A DNA stretch of 64,000 bases, taken from assembly GCA_020543525.1 (NCBI GenBank), contig JAHYIO010000033.1, forward strand, positions 1,488,001-1,552,000, read 5' to 3'. Both the position numbers and the translations under genes were made by a program. The notes beneath the pieces are model-generated. The model worked only from the letters and a program-made list of their open reading frames with translations, did not search any database and was not told where the DNA came from. Below, one piece after another: positions 24,502 through 35,768 of this stretch. Numbering within the stretch: the first letter of the stretch is position 1; the number at the start of each line of letters is the position of its first letter. The DNA comes from Coriolopsis trogii. Lineage: Eukaryota; Basidiomycota; Agaricomycetes; Polyporales; Polyporaceae.

Positions 24502-25062
24502 ATGTCTTCCTCTACTGGCACGCCCGGACACAGTCACGACCTCCACGTCGTCATTCCCACCACCAAATCCCAGAGCGTACCGTCTGCGAACGTATCGAAG
24601 AGCACCTCACCTCTCACCCCGGGGCACAGTCACGCGCTTTTCACGACACTCGCGTCGGGCCCCGCACTCCTCGAGGACCCGCCGCTGACTCCGGGCCACG
24701 GCCACGCGCTTTTTGGCATAGACGGTGTGACCAAGGGACACAGTCACTTCCGCGTACTGGACGATACCCCTGGACACGGGCACGGCTTGTTCCGCATTCC
24801 GGAGGCAGACGGAAGCCCTGTGTCGTCGCCCACACACCCAAGGCCGTCGGCGCGAATCGCACGCCGCAGCAGTCTCTTTGAGACGAACATGAGCCATGGA
24901 GCTGAGGAGGCACACGAGCCCGATGTCGATGTAGCTCAGCAGATAATGCTGCCGCCGACGGCGGAAGCTCATGAGCCTTCGACGGCAGAGCTCGATGGCT
25001 CCTTCGAGAAGCCTGCAAACGGGAGCACCCAGCAGACGCGCACGCCCGAGGAGAGTGCTTAA
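24502..25062 (+). CDS. Histidine-rich repeat protein, five [T]PGH[SG]H units, 186 aa
   Basis: Single-exon gene. The start MSSSTGTPGHSHDLHVVIP opens directly with the first repeat. Five units of the form T-P/K-G-H-S/G-H occur at residues 7, 39, 63, 78 and 89: TPGHSHDLH, TPGHSHALF, TPGHGHALF, TKGHSHFRV and TPGHGHGLF. The remainder is polar and Pro/Ser/Glu-rich, with HEP twice (residues 138 and 157), and appears disordered. There is no signal peptide or membrane segment. I recognize no family. The paired HxH motifs could bind Zn, Cu or Ni, but that is a guess. A CT-rich leader and TATA box upstream support real transcription, and the repeats drift in sequence as expected of a protein under selection rather than a recent DNA duplication. 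Confidence 0.7.
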   Translation: MSSSTGTPGHSHDLHVVIPTTKSQSVPSANVSKSTSPLTPGHSHALFTTLASGPALLEDPPLTPGHGHALFGIDGVTKGHSHFRVLDDTPGHGHGLFRIPEADGSPVSSPTHPRPSARIARRSSLFETNMSHGAEEAHEPDVDVAQQIMLPPTAEAHEPSTAELDGSFEKPANGSTQQTRTPEESA

Positions 25063-25468
25063 CGTACCTCTTCCACCGTCGCCTTGGCAGTTGTTTATCA
25101 ATATCATTATTCACTTCCTTCGTTCTCTGTTTCTTTATCCATTATATATGCCTAGTTCCGGGACACTTACTGTATCAATGCGCTTAACTTATCTTGACAT
25201 TACCTGTGTAGCACTTTCTTACCTGCGCTGCCTTGTACCTTAGCGTCCGCTCCGTATCTGGAGGATACGGTAGTCGGAGTAATCGATCATACTATTAACT
25301 CACCTAGAGGAGGCTGGATGTGATGAGCACATTCTCAACTGGGAAGCACGTCGGCAATCTGTACAGCCTGCATAGTAATGCTTCAGCGACCAACCTGGGT
25401 AGAATAACAACAACAGCATGAAATTAAGATACAGCACCGCAGAGACCTACATGCCAACGCGAAAGAGC
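25063..25468. other. Convergent intergenic region
   Basis: This lies between the His-repeat gene (+) and the WLM protease (-). AT-richer sequence consistent with 3' untranslated regions. No gene is supported. Confidence 0.5.
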
Positions 25469-26552
25469 TCAATGACCCGCCGTACCACATCTATCCTCAA
25501 GTTCTTCTTCCTCCTTTCGCAGTCTATTCATCGTCGCTTCAAGTACCTTCCTTCTCCGTTCTTGGGGAGAGTCATCGGAGCCGCTCCAGCTGCCACCCCC
25601 GAGCGTGTGCGAGCCTCCGAGCACGTACTCTTGAGCCTCAGCTGCCAGTGCAGAGTGTGAGGACTCGAAGCCAGGGGCGGTGAGGTGATGTGTGCCTGCA
25701 GCTTCAGCACGCTCGTACTCGGCCACCTCTCGATTGAGAATCGAGTTCAACTCCTTGAACTACATGGCCATCATCATTGTTAATTGCGAGTCGTGATACA
25801 TGATCCGGGTATGTACTCACGTTATTGTCGTGATCACCCCAGACGTTATGTGTGAGCTCGTGGCAGAGTACGCGTCGGACTTCCTTGTATGTTCGGAAGC
25901 CGTCATACCTGTCTGTGCGCAGCCGCAGTTTAATAGCCTGGCCAGCGTTCACATTCAGTCCTAGGAGATGGGGCTGCTCGTGTGGCGCGAGCTCAGTCAG
26001 CAGTCCGACTGCGAATTGGTGCTTGCGCATGACGTGCCGTATGGCCGCATCATTCGCCAGCCGTGTGAGGAGATCGCGAGCGGCAGCAGGGTTGGGGAGG
26101 TGAGGCAGAGGTTCTATCTGCTGGAATGTATACTTGGAATCGGACGAGAGGGTAGAGGGACCTGTGGATCGAATCTTCGAACCGAAATGAGCGTGTATGG
26201 CAGGAGAGACGGATAGATTTGTACTTACCTTTGTTGGGGCTCGCTGGGCACGTTCGCGCAGTATACGTTCCTTCTTCTGGTGCTCAGTCTCCGCTGCCTT
26301 CAAGACGCCTAACTCCTCCGCGGTAGGACCGATTAGCTGTACTTTCATTCCATCCTTTAGGCCGGCCTCCGCAATAGTGGCGTCGTCTGTGATAGTCCTC
26401 TTGCCTTTGTACAGGAGCTTCTGGTTCTCAGGCGGAACCGAAGTGAGCTCTTCTAGGCGAGCATGAAGGTACGCAAGCGTCGAGTTTGGAAGAAGCGATA
26501 GTGGGTGAACGGTGCCGCGGTGCGTGAAGGTGAGCGTGATACTGTTGTCCAT
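25469..26552 (-). CDS. Ubiquitin-like/WLM domain metalloprotease, 340 aa
   Basis: Two exons, 25822-adjacent 25821-26552 (244 codons) and 25469-25759, joined at NN|FKELN. Residues 1-75 form a ubiquitin-like fold (MDNSITLTFTHRGTVHPLSL, PPENQKLLYKGKRT). A linker follows. A WLM (Wss1-like metalloprotease) domain comes next, with the active site HELTHNVWGDH at residues 231-241. This is the HExxHxxxxxH zinc motif with the family Trp at 238. The C terminus is Ser/Gly-rich and then strongly charged (RKVLEATMNRLRKEEEELED). Wss1 relatives cut proteins crosslinked to DNA and act with ubiquitin, SUMO or Cdc48. Here I see no Cdc48-binding SHP or VIM-like motif, so this is the ubiquitin-fusion member of the family rather than Wss1 itself. 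The substrate is unknown. Confidence 0.85.
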
Positions 26553-27096
26553 CTCAGTTTGTTGTGCACAAACAGTGCTAGGACTATGGAGCTAAGTTGG
26601 TGGTATGAGCGCAAGACGCGGCTAGTACAGTAGCGAGCGCAAGTGTGGCGGAATGAGCGAGAATCACAAGCATGCGTTTCGTCAGCAGCGAGCGCCGGCG
26701 TACCGCTGCGTGAGTCAGGAGTATGATGTCATCTCTCCCGGGCAGTCCTCACAGCGATGCGGCCCATGCCCTCAAGCTGCACAGATCAACGAACGAGGTA
26801 ACAACTCAGACCTGAAAAGACGAAGCAGGGGTTCTCGAATCTGAATAAGTGTCTTTTGACGTTGAGGGAATCGACCGACGAGGTTCAGCCACATAGTCCG
26901 AGTGCCAAATTGGGAACGGGATAGCACCACTGCAGGGCCACGTGTCGCTCGGATATGTGGCGAGCCTCGACAACCTCGCGTGACCCCTGCCGCTCGCACT
27001 CTTACCTCCAAGATTGTCATCCCCCTGCCCCCCACTCCCCCTCCATCCTCTCCTACTACACATCCGCTGGCGACCGTACGCTTTCCCAGTCACATA
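26553..27096. promoter_or_regulatory. Bidirectional promoter region
   Basis: About 540 bases separate the ATG of the WLM protease (26552, -) from the ATG of the disordered protein (27097, +). The two genes diverge from here. No TATA box is clear. A CT/CCCC-rich tract at 27020-27060 resembles a fungal leader for the plus-strand gene. Confidence 0.5.
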
Positions 27097-28088
27097 ATGT
27101 CTTCAATATTTCCCGGTCGCCGCAGGCAGCAGAGACCCGTGCCGACGGTGAATGAGCATGGTACGGTCAATACCATTCTTGGAGATTATCCTCTCTGACC
27201 CGACCCCCACGTCAATGAACAGATCCATGGCATATGCGCGAGCCGCCGGCAGCCGATGGCGCAGAGGCGAGCACGTCCAATACACGGACAGCTGCAGTCA
27301 GAATCATGCACACAATGCGACGGTTCTCGTACTCTGCACCAAAGAAACGGGAGCGTGGACTTTCGGTGCGTGGCCGCCATCACCCGCGCAGCTCACGTCT
27401 CAACTCACGCATCCAACAGGAAGGGGGAATGTACTCTACACCGGCGGAGAGCAGCCCACCGACACCGTCAGAGTACAACTTCCATGATAGGCCCGATACA
27501 CGACCGACGATCGAGCAAATAGCCATGGGCCTCCACATCTCCCGTACCCCTCACGTTCTGCCCCCGCGTTCACCTCCGCTTCCCCACCATCACAACCACA
27601 ATCACAGCCGCCGCAGCGTGGACTCGCCACGGCCGCATAGTCTCCTCGCGCGCCCAGACATGCACGCGCGACGCGCTTCTGTCTCCCCTGTCGTCCTCCC
27701 CCCTCCCCCACCCCGCTCGTCACTCAAGAAGACCCCGCGACCGCAAACTGCGGAGAGTGCGACGCTCGTACCCTCGGCATCGGACGCGTCGCTGTCAACG
27801 CTGACCAGTACGCAGACTTCGAATGGGCCGGCGACACCGAGGTCGGCGCAGAGCATGCCACCGTCAACGTCATTCCCTGGGAAGTTGAGACTCGAAATGT
27901 TGAGACTCTTGCCTAGCCGGAAATCCTCATTCTCTGCCGGCACCTCGAGCACGCGATCGGATAATCCGGGGTTCATGACACCGTCGTCGTCCGACGCTGA
28001 CTCTATGTCCTCCGCAGGCATTACGCCGCGTCGGAAGTCGGTGCGTTTCTCACCAGGAGTGCATGACGCCTCGTCGGACTTGCCGTAG
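27097..28088 (+). CDS. Disordered Ser/Pro-rich protein of unknown function, 309 aa
   Basis: Exon 1 (27097-27160) encodes MSSIFPGRRRQQRPVPTVNE. An intron (27161-27222) is removed in phase, giving EHDPWHMREPPAADGAE, and exon 2 (27223-28088) runs to the stop. Total exon length is 930 nt, exactly 310 codons. The protein is low-complexity, with runs of Pro, a His/Asn stretch (HHHNHNHSRRSVDS), many Ser-Pro sites and a conserved-looking basic end, TPRRKSVRFSPGVHDAS. It has no signal peptide or membrane helix. RKSVRFSPG resembles short PP1-docking or kinase-target motifs (RVxF-like), but that is speculative. I do not recognize the family. Confidence 0.68.
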
Positions 28089-28657
28089 CGCCTGGTGCCT
28101 GCTCCTTTTTCTTGGTTTATGGGTTCGGGTCCACGCTCCCTTCGTCATCTTCTTTCACGCTGGGACGGTGATTTATCTATCACATCTTTATTGCGTTGCA
28201 TCTATCCAATCTATCCAACCCGTTGGCATATCTACCTATAGCCACATCTGCAATCCGTCCGCCTGCATCACAGTCAGCAGTGTAGCCTCATGATACCTAG
28301 TATTTCCGCAACTACCCATGCTGTGTAAAAGTAAAGGGACCAATGTAAGAGTCAGTTTTGAACACCCTATGTCGACAAGCGTGCGTCTGCGAGCGAACTC
28401 TCCAAGTTGGGCCTCGCTGCGGGAAGCGATGTCATGGGCGTCTCCGAGACGCCTCCCGCTGCCGGACTGTCGCGTCTTATGCGCTTTCATCACCTTCCAG
28501 CCTGACCTTCCCCTCTTTCTCCTTTTCCTCCCTGTGTCCGCCCTTCCTCTCTTTTGTACGACATATCTCACGGTCTATCACGCGCTGCGCCGTTCAAGCT
28601 TGGTTTCTCAAACGCCAGACTAGAGTGTTCCACTCGACTCCGTAATCAAGATTGAGG
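28089..28657. other. Intergenic region upstream of the DnaJ gene
   Basis: About 570 bases between two same-strand genes. CT-rich sequence at 28490-28560 (ttccagcctgaccttccc and onward) looks like promoter or leader. No gene is supported. Confidence 0.45.
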
Positions 28658-31101
28658 ATGGCGCCAGTTGAGACTGAATATTACGACCTGGTGCGCCGCG
28701 GGAATGTGTTGATTCGCATAGGCGTGAGGGAGTCTTGACAACGCCGCATTGGTGCGCAGCTGGGTGTCTCTCCGGACGTGAACGACACAGACTTGAAGAA
28801 GGCATACCGGAAGCAGGCGATAAAGGTACGTCCTTCCGGCTCCCCTGGTTTTGGACAACCTCTCACATCTACTTATTCAAACCCACTCCCCAACGAATAC
28901 GACGATGTGAATAGTTTCATCCGGACAAGAACCCTTCCCCGGATGCCGAGGAAAAGTTCAAGGACATTAGGTCCGTGGAATCGCTTCACGAACTGCATCG
29001 GCTCGCTCTAACACCCTATTCTCACGCAGCAAAGCGTACCAAATTCTGTCCGATCCAGTGAGTCTTCAGGAAATGTCTCTGCGCTTCCCGTCATGAACTA
29101 AGTCTCATTGTTTTTCATAGAACCTCCGCGCTGTGTACGACAAGAATGGCGCCAAGATGGTGCGGGACCCGACTTGCTCGCTCGTGGAAGATGTCGCTCA
29201 TTACTCCGACTTTACAGGTGGACAAGGAAGGCGGCGTTGGTATGGAGGACGCGGCAGGATTCTTCGCTAATGTCTTCGGAGGCGAGAGGTTCAAGGACTA
29301 CGTGAGTACGATCCTATCATTCTCTAATGGCGTGTTTCTGCATCGGCGTAATTCTCGGTCGCCTCGTTCCCTGAATCACCTCCTATTCCGCGAGTCTTGG
29401 GCACTTTGTACCTCCACCTTCTTCACCCGGTCACCCCGAAACCATATTGCCATGCACTGTACTGATGCCCTGACCAGATTGGCGAGATCTCCCTCATGAA
29501 GGAAATGACGTCCGTTGCGACGACGATGATGACCGAGGAAGAGAAGGCCGAAATGGAGCGCGAGATGAATGAGGGTATCGCTACGCCCAGCTCGCCGCCG
29601 CCCGTATCACCGTCACCCTCCCCTGCGCCCTCTGCGGTGCCTGTTTCTCCGCATGTACCCGCCGCGGATGTCACCACCCCGCTCGCGTCCCCGACGCCGG
29701 GTTCCGCCACGCTCGTCCCTTCTCCTGCACGTTCTCCTTCGCCGTCATCACTGGCCTCCCCCGGACCCGGCCCGGAGAAGGACTCACTTGCTCACGCAGC
29801 CAAGAGCCCCGCGTCCTCGTCGTCGACAAACCTGAAGGAAAAGGACAAGGAGGTGCAGCACCACAAGGAGAAGGACAAGGAGACGCATGCGAAGCGGCGT
29901 TCGAAGCTCACGCCCGAGCAGAAGAAGAAGCTGCAGGAGCTCGACGAGGAGCGGAAGAAGAACATGGAGGAACGGGTGGAGACGTTGTCCAAGAAACTCG
30001 TCGATCGCCTCCGGCCGTTCGTGGAGGCCAAGCATCCGGGCGGCAAGGACGACCCGGAGACGGCGGCGTTCGAGCGCAGGATGAAGAGCGAGGCGGACGA
30101 CATGAAGCTCGAGAGCTTTGGCGTCGAGCTGCTGCATACGATCGGGACCATCTATATCATGAAGGCGACGTCGTTCTTGAAGTCGAAGAAGTTCCTTGGC
30201 ATGTGCGTTTTTCGGTGATGTGGTGCTGTTCGCTCGTTGCCCGTTCTGACCGACGTCATCGATTACAGTCCCGGGTTCTTCGCGAGATTGAAGGAGAAAG
30301 GTGCTATGGCGAAGGATGCTTGGGGCGTCATCGGCAGCGCGTATGTCCCTGTTCCTTTTGACGCGTCACTTGGTGTGTTGTGTGCTGAATATTGCCCATA
30401 GTATTGGTGTACAGCAAACAATAGCGGTAAGTCTAGCCTCGTGCGGCGACAGGTTCGTCGCTGATCAGTGCATCGTAGGAAATGGAGAAGCTCCAAGCAA
30501 GAGGCGAACTCGGGGAAGAAGAGCTGCGCGCGCTCGAAGAGGACGTGACAGGCAAGATCATGCTCGCATCTTGGCGAGGAACCCGATTTGAGGTTTCTCA
30601 GGTCCTACGAGAGGTCAGTCTTCTCAAACCGTCTGATTGTATTGCATGACAATTGGCTGAATCTGTAAACCAGGTAGTCGACCGTGTACTCAAGGAACCT
30701 GGTGTCCCAGACCAAGTCTTGTACAATCGAGCCAAGGTTCGTATGATAGTTAAAACAATCATGGTGTACACTGAGTAGTTTCCTCCAGGGTCTCCTTACA
30801 ATCGGCGCGATCTTCAAGTCGACCGTCCCGGATGAGACTGATGAGGAGCGCAGAGAGCTCGAGCGGTATGTGACTATTCGCATTGTGCCGTGGTTTCTTC
30901 TGACCCGCTGCTCTCAGTATGGTGGCAGAAGCGGCTGCGGGCAAATCGAAACATCATCAACTGCGCGCCGCTCAGCGAGCTAGGAGCCGTGAAGCCGCAG
31001 CTGCCGCGGCGGCAGCAGCACACGCTTCGGGTACGGCCACACCCAACCCTAAAGAGGAGAAGACACGTACAGAGAAGGCGCCTCCAGCATCGGCTGCCTG
31101 A
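28658..31101 (+). CDS. DnaJ (Hsp40) co-chaperone, Caj1/Djp1 type
   Basis: The J domain is spread over several small exons: MAPVETEYYDL, then LGVSPDVNDTDLKKAYRKQA, FHPDKNPSPDAEEKFKDI with the HPD motif, and SKAYQILSDPNLRAVYDKNG. It is followed by VGMEDAAGFFANVFGGERF, the G/F-like element typical of Caj1/Djp1 relatives. A Pro/Ser-rich spacer and a Lys/Glu-rich coiled region come next. The C-terminal DnaJ-X domain includes FGVELLHTIGTIYIMKATSF, IPGFFARLKEKGAMAKDAWG and LASWRGTRFEVSQVLREVVD. The tail is Ala-rich (AAAAAAAAAHASG). Yeast Djp1 assists protein import into peroxisomes and Caj1 acts with Hsp70 at membranes. The J-X architecture is firm; which ortholog it is remains unresolved. Confidence 0.88.
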
Positions 31102-31560
31102 GAGCGAGTCCCTCGGCATTTCTCTCGCATAGATCAAGACAGTGCATGTGGAGCGTATCGAGCTGTGGAGGTATCGTACAGATTCGCTTTAATCGTCTTC
31201 GCATCCATCATCGATACATACAAACCGTATATACGTATACCTCTCGAACATTCCTACTTTCCTTGGTACGTCTCGCTTGGTTGGCTTAATATTGGGTGCT
31301 TGTTAAGTCTGATGACAGACCATCGATCCTTTGGGCAGTGGTTCTTGCTATTTGTTACCGCTTCCTACGACGCTCTCTGTGCTTTGTGCTTCATGCTGCT
31401 TCGAGTTGAATACTCACATAATGACTACGTTCGCTCACGCTATGATCTCGACCACCGTCTCGCGATTCGCCGAACACATCGGCAGCGTACAGTCCCATAT
31501 CGAAGGTTGACTCTCACTCGTTATTATGACTCTTCCTCTGCACCGCCGGTTGTCTAACAG
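31102..31560. other. Intergenic region, possibly with first exon of the relic
   Basis: An open frame (31165-31557) overlaps this interval but does not match any family. An ATG at 31442 opens MISTTVSRFAEHIGSV, which loosely resembles the start of the 40.9 kb paralog (MSSTVASAFIDSYYV). It could be the first exon of the relic at 31561-32225. Confidence 0.35.
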
Positions 31561-32225
31561 ACTTGGAACTGGCCCAGTGGCTCGGTTGTATATGTCGCTC
31601 TTGATCTTCACGCTCTCTGTCGCGCCGATGGCAATCTACTACGTTCGTAGCGGATTCTCCGCACCTAGAGGATCGTTCAAAACTGACAGTTCTTGCTTCT
31701 AGATTCTATTTGTATTTGGCAGTATGGCTGTATTCATGCCTCGTACAATGTGTCCTCATGGGGCGGTAATACCACCCATGCATGCTGCATTGTGCGTACC
31801 TATTCAAGCATTATATGACGCAGTGCTATAGCTGACCCAGATCCCCAGAGGTACGTTGGTCCGTTCAAATCATAGCGTCCTTGACCGGTGTCCACCCATA
31901 GCTGGCATCATATCTCGATGCTCGATGGTTCTAGCCGAGTCCATCCTCCCTCATGATGGTGACTGGTTTCACGTTAGCGAGACAACCTCTCCCACCGCCC
32001 TTGGCCAGAGAGAGGAAATGCTTGTCGTTTTCTAGTATCGTATTGTGGAATGGTGCGTCAACCGCGCAGCGCCAACTCCCATTCTGAGAGGCTGACGAAA
32101 CGCTTGTCCGACATGCCAGGAGCCGCCTACTTGTGTACGTACCAGGTTCATACGGAAGCGTGGACCGACGTGCTGATGGCGCGACTAGTGTACTGTTTCT
32201 CTCAAGGCATTTGGCGTTAGCGTGC
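31561..32225 (+). pseudogene. Decayed DUF6533-family gene (relic A)
   Basis: Fragments match the inverted copy at 51.7-53.6 kb exon by exon: RLYMSLLIFTLSVAPMAIYY, then ILFVFGSMAVFMPRTMCP and VIPPMHAAL (the other copy has ILYALGTMGVFVPPSICP and VIPPMHTAL), then MMVTGFTLARQPL and IVLWNG split by a GTGCGT intron before AAYL. The exons that carry the diagnostic YDYxxTxxREV...FW region are absent. A one-base frame change separates VLAESIL from MMVTGFTLAR near 31950. A second change separates AAYL from SVDRRADGATSVLFLS near 32130. The C-terminal RFLLDLQEA motif is not found. I read this as a truncated, frameshifted pseudogene. Sequencing error could explain one shift, but not the missing core. Confidence 0.72.
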
Positions 32226-32933
32226 TCAGCAAGGTGCGCATCGCTTCTTTTGCCAGATGGCGAGCGGTCGTGCAAAGACCTGGGCGAGACCACTCTATCT
32301 GCGCGGGCTTGTGCCCTTTGCAGATGTCTGAGTTTTGAAGGCTTCCAGATTGCCTCAAGACCCTCCCAAGCTCAATACCCTCCACTGATCGCACTTGCGA
32401 GTACAGTATAACCGCCTTATCTTCGTAGACTTTGGAAGCAAAGTCTCCCGCTCTCACTCGGACAGGCCCAAATATCTTGGTGAGCGGATTTATTGCCTTA
32501 TGCGGAAGACTGGACTCACTGAACAATACAGAAGGCTACATAGCCAGTGCTTAGATGATCGAGCGAACTCCATGAGGTGATGCCACCTACCGATAACGGG
32601 GGCCATATCTTCAGTTTGCACCTTCCATTGGGCGTGGCATCATTGAAAGGAAGACGGACGTGCTGCTAGAAAAGGCGTTGTTACGGCATATTGCCCCCGT
32701 GGTTCTCAGAGCTCGTGAGCTTTACATCGCATTATTACACCCGTGGGGGGTTCTATACTTATATCACCCCAGGACTTACACCTGAGGGGCTATAATGGAG
32801 AACGATCTTCGGCGAGTCGTGATTAAGTTCCGGGAGACTTGGATAATTCTAAGCATTGTACGAAAGAGAGATAAACCCGAGCGAACATATAGCGTTGTTC
32901 TGGTCTCCTCCCCATTCTATATCTCCGGCTGTC
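32226..32933. other. Intergenic region and promoter of DUF6533 gene B
   Basis: No exon is supported. The interval may contain further decayed relic sequence. The last 100 bases before 32934 form the leader of gene B. Confidence 0.4.
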
Positions 32934-34821
32934 ATGTCCTCGCAAGCAGACGCGAAAGCGATTGCAGGCTATGAGAGCATGTGAGTCAGACTTCTATTTC
33001 CTCGCTGCAGGCTGACCCCTTGCTATCTCCAGCGTCGTCAACAATTATTGTATCATCGCCGCGTCCGGTAAGGCGTGCCTTCCACTACCATCGCCCAGGG
33101 CTAATCACCGAGCACTGCTATATCGCATGTTTGGGTCCCGGATACGCGGTAGCATTCGTACTCTACGAGTACTTCGTCACCTTCGACAGGGAGGTCGCCT
33201 CGTACTGGAACAGCAAAGCGAGCGGGTCGTGGGTCATCTTCCTGAGCACCCGCTATATCACCCTGCTCGGCCGGATACTTGTTTTGGTCGAGTTTGCGCA
33301 GTTCACAGACGAGGTACGTCGAGTGATTTTACCGTTCTACATCACTCTAACGGATGCCCGACAGAGGTTGGAATGTTCATGATCCATGCCCATTTAACAG
33401 GGTTTGCTCATCCGGGTCGTCACGATCTTGCAGCTGTACGAAGATGGCACAGTTCCTCGCCGCTCTCAGTTTCATGCAGTATTTGCCATGGGCCGGTGAG
33501 CTCCATACATTTCATTTGGCCTGGGCCACACGTGCTGATCATCATCGGTTTGTGTATTTAACTTTGTAGCATTCTCGGCGTTAAGAGCATACGCATTGTG
33601 TCGGAACATCGCACTATCCACGTTAATATTCCTACTGTCGGTGATGCCTATCCCAGTGAACGGGGTGAGTAAGAGATAATTCGCAAGCTGGCTTACTATT
33701 CCCCTTCCAGCTGGTTGCTGACGGCAACGCTTTCCTCGGTCTGCAGGCGCGATTCGCACAAAATCTCAGAGGGATCAACGACCCAATATTCGGTTGCTTT
33801 GCAGACGACGATACTTCGCGCGGACTGCAGCTGAAGTGAGTCGAGATGCTGCCTCCAAAGTTCAATGTGGTTCTGACGCGGTCTTGCCACAGGTGTAAGT
33901 CCCTTCGGACGGTGCCCCACAAGTCAATGTGTCCTCATGCGATGCTTCCCTTTCTGTCAGTCGTTATCATTGCGAGGGTTAGTTTAATAATTGCGGATGC
34001 GTTGCTTATCGCGATCACTTGGTCGGCGATCCCAAGATCGGCAATGTCTTGCAAGACACTCCGGAGAAGGGGTGTGTCCCTCGCGGCCGTATTGTTGCGC
34101 GATGGTGAGTATCGCTCCGTGTTCGAGGTCGATGACTCGCTGGTAGCAGCTGATTGCCTGGGACAGGCCTGATGTACTTCGGGTGAGAGCTGTCAAGGCG
34201 TTTCGCAGATAACTCCGTGAGACACTGATCTACCTGCGCAATCGCAGCATTCTGCTTATCATGAATGTGCTACACCTCGCGTTCTCTCTGCGCTCAGTGA
34301 GTGATACATCTACTTCTACACTTGACTTGAGCCTGAACAGCCTGCTCGCGCAACATTCAGATGTTCGAAGTCAATGATGGAGCCAGCAACATCACTGCTT
34401 TCACGGAAGCGTGAGTCCCGCTACCTTCACTCGTTCGTTCCTATCAAACGCGTTTGCATGTTTAACCGGCAATAGTGTCACACCGGTGTTAATCGCCCGG
34501 TTCCTCCTCGATCTACAAGAAGCAAACCGGAGAGCAGTAGGGGCCGGCTCGACGAGCGAGCTCGACGCATGCGGGTCCGCTTCTCCTGGGCGCACGCTTA
34601 GCTTCGCTCGTGTCGTCGTCGGATCCATGGGGTCGACAATCGGTCCACTGGGCACGTCCAAGCGGGACTCCAAGATGCAGCCCATTTCCATCCTTAATAT
34701 TGACGGGCAACCTACGCTGGAGGAACACGTACTGAAGGAGATGAGTGCTAGAGATCTGGGCGCACTGGAGAGTCCCCTCAGTACAGGCACGGATGCTTCT
34801 TTCTCGGCAGCGCGTGTCTGA
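32934..34821 (+). CDS. DUF6533 seven-pass membrane protein, gene B
   Basis: Multi-exon gene. Exons 1-3 (32934-32980, 33033-33067, 33153-33313) give MSSQADAKAIAGYESIVVNN and then AFVLYEYFVTFDREVASYWN, the DUF6533 signature. A 2-nt exon (33365-33366) is then required to reach SCTKMAQFLAALSFMQYLPW (exon from 33434). Later segments: AFSALRAYALCRNIALSTLI, FLLSVMPIPVNG, RGINDPIFGC, VVIIARVSLIIADALLIAIT, LLRDGLMYF, ILLIMNVLHLAFSLRS and NITAFTEAVTPVLIARFLLD with LQEANR. A hydrophilic tail of about 100 residues follows. About seven hydrophobic helices are visible, with no cleavable signal peptide. The family is fungal-specific and of unknown function. All introns are phase-correct, so the gene looks intact. 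Confidence 0.82.
33365..33366 (+). other. Inferred 2-nt micro-exon (AG), gene B
   Basis: Exon 3 ends at a complete codon (GAC GAG, 33313) and the next clear exon starts with C-TGT at 33434. Skipping directly shifts the frame by two. The interval splits into a 51-nt intron (gtacgt...acag) and a 67-nt intron (gttgga...gcag) around AG. The first contains a ctaac branch-point-like site. The codon AG|C then encodes Ser in DE-S-CTK. Confidence 0.6.
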
Positions 34822-35768
34822 TTTGAATGATCCAGTTATGTACTGTATGAGCAATTGATAGGTGGGTAGAGCGTAGAGACTTGGGCGATTCAAGCTTTGT
34901 ACAGTTAACGTCACCTCCGAACGAACTTGGCGTACATGTTGAAGCCGAAGGTGCAGCGGGTCTACGTGGTCGGGAATTGCCGGTGACAGTGTGGTAAGAA
35001 TGCTGTAACGACAACTCTGCTTCAGTTCTTCCTCACACTGTTTGCGATGGCGGTATGGAAGTCACACACAGCATGCATGCGCACGCCATCGTATAGAAGA
35101 CCATTTCCTCCCACCGTCTGAGCATCAGGAACACACTCGTATCGCATCCTCTTGAATGCACCATGTGCGTGTTCCATGCAAGAACGCACCGGGCTGCGGC
35201 AAGCTTGCCCGCAGAGACACATTTCGTGAGTCAGTCTTCCCTGCTCATATCCGTACTTCTGTGAATCTTTCATGCTCTGAGGATGCTTCTTTACATGTCT
35301 CTCCCACATGCTGCAACTCCTTTGTACACGATCCGAGTCTCGGCGCCACATCGCATGACCTCTTGCGGGCTATAACAGCTACCAGGGGTACATACGTTTG
35401 CGTTCGCCGTATGGCGGGTGTTGGACAGCATTGCCAGATAACGTCGCGTCTCCAATTCTGGAATCTTTGTGGGCTACCACCTCCCACACTTAGCCCCATT
35501 CCTACTGTCAAAATACGGCTGGCTACTGATCTTCTCGTGGTTTAGGTTGGAAATCACCGCTGCTCCTTGCCTTGTAAGGCGAGTAAACGTGCTACTCTGC
35601 TCCTCGTAGTCCCACACATCCGCGGCCTAGTGTATCAGGAATGGATGCTGAGCGCTGATGGTTCAGTCCCCCGCTCGACACAGTGAGCCCCTTCGCTTCA
35701 TTAAATACATTGCGATTACTCCTCTCATCCCTTCGTGCGCTTCCCCCTCTTGTGTCTCCCGTTCGAAT
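34822..35768. other. Intergenic region between DUF6533 genes B and C
   Basis: About 950 bases. No DUF6533 fragment or other gene is recognizable. The CT-rich end before 35769 looks like the leader of gene C. Confidence 0.4.
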
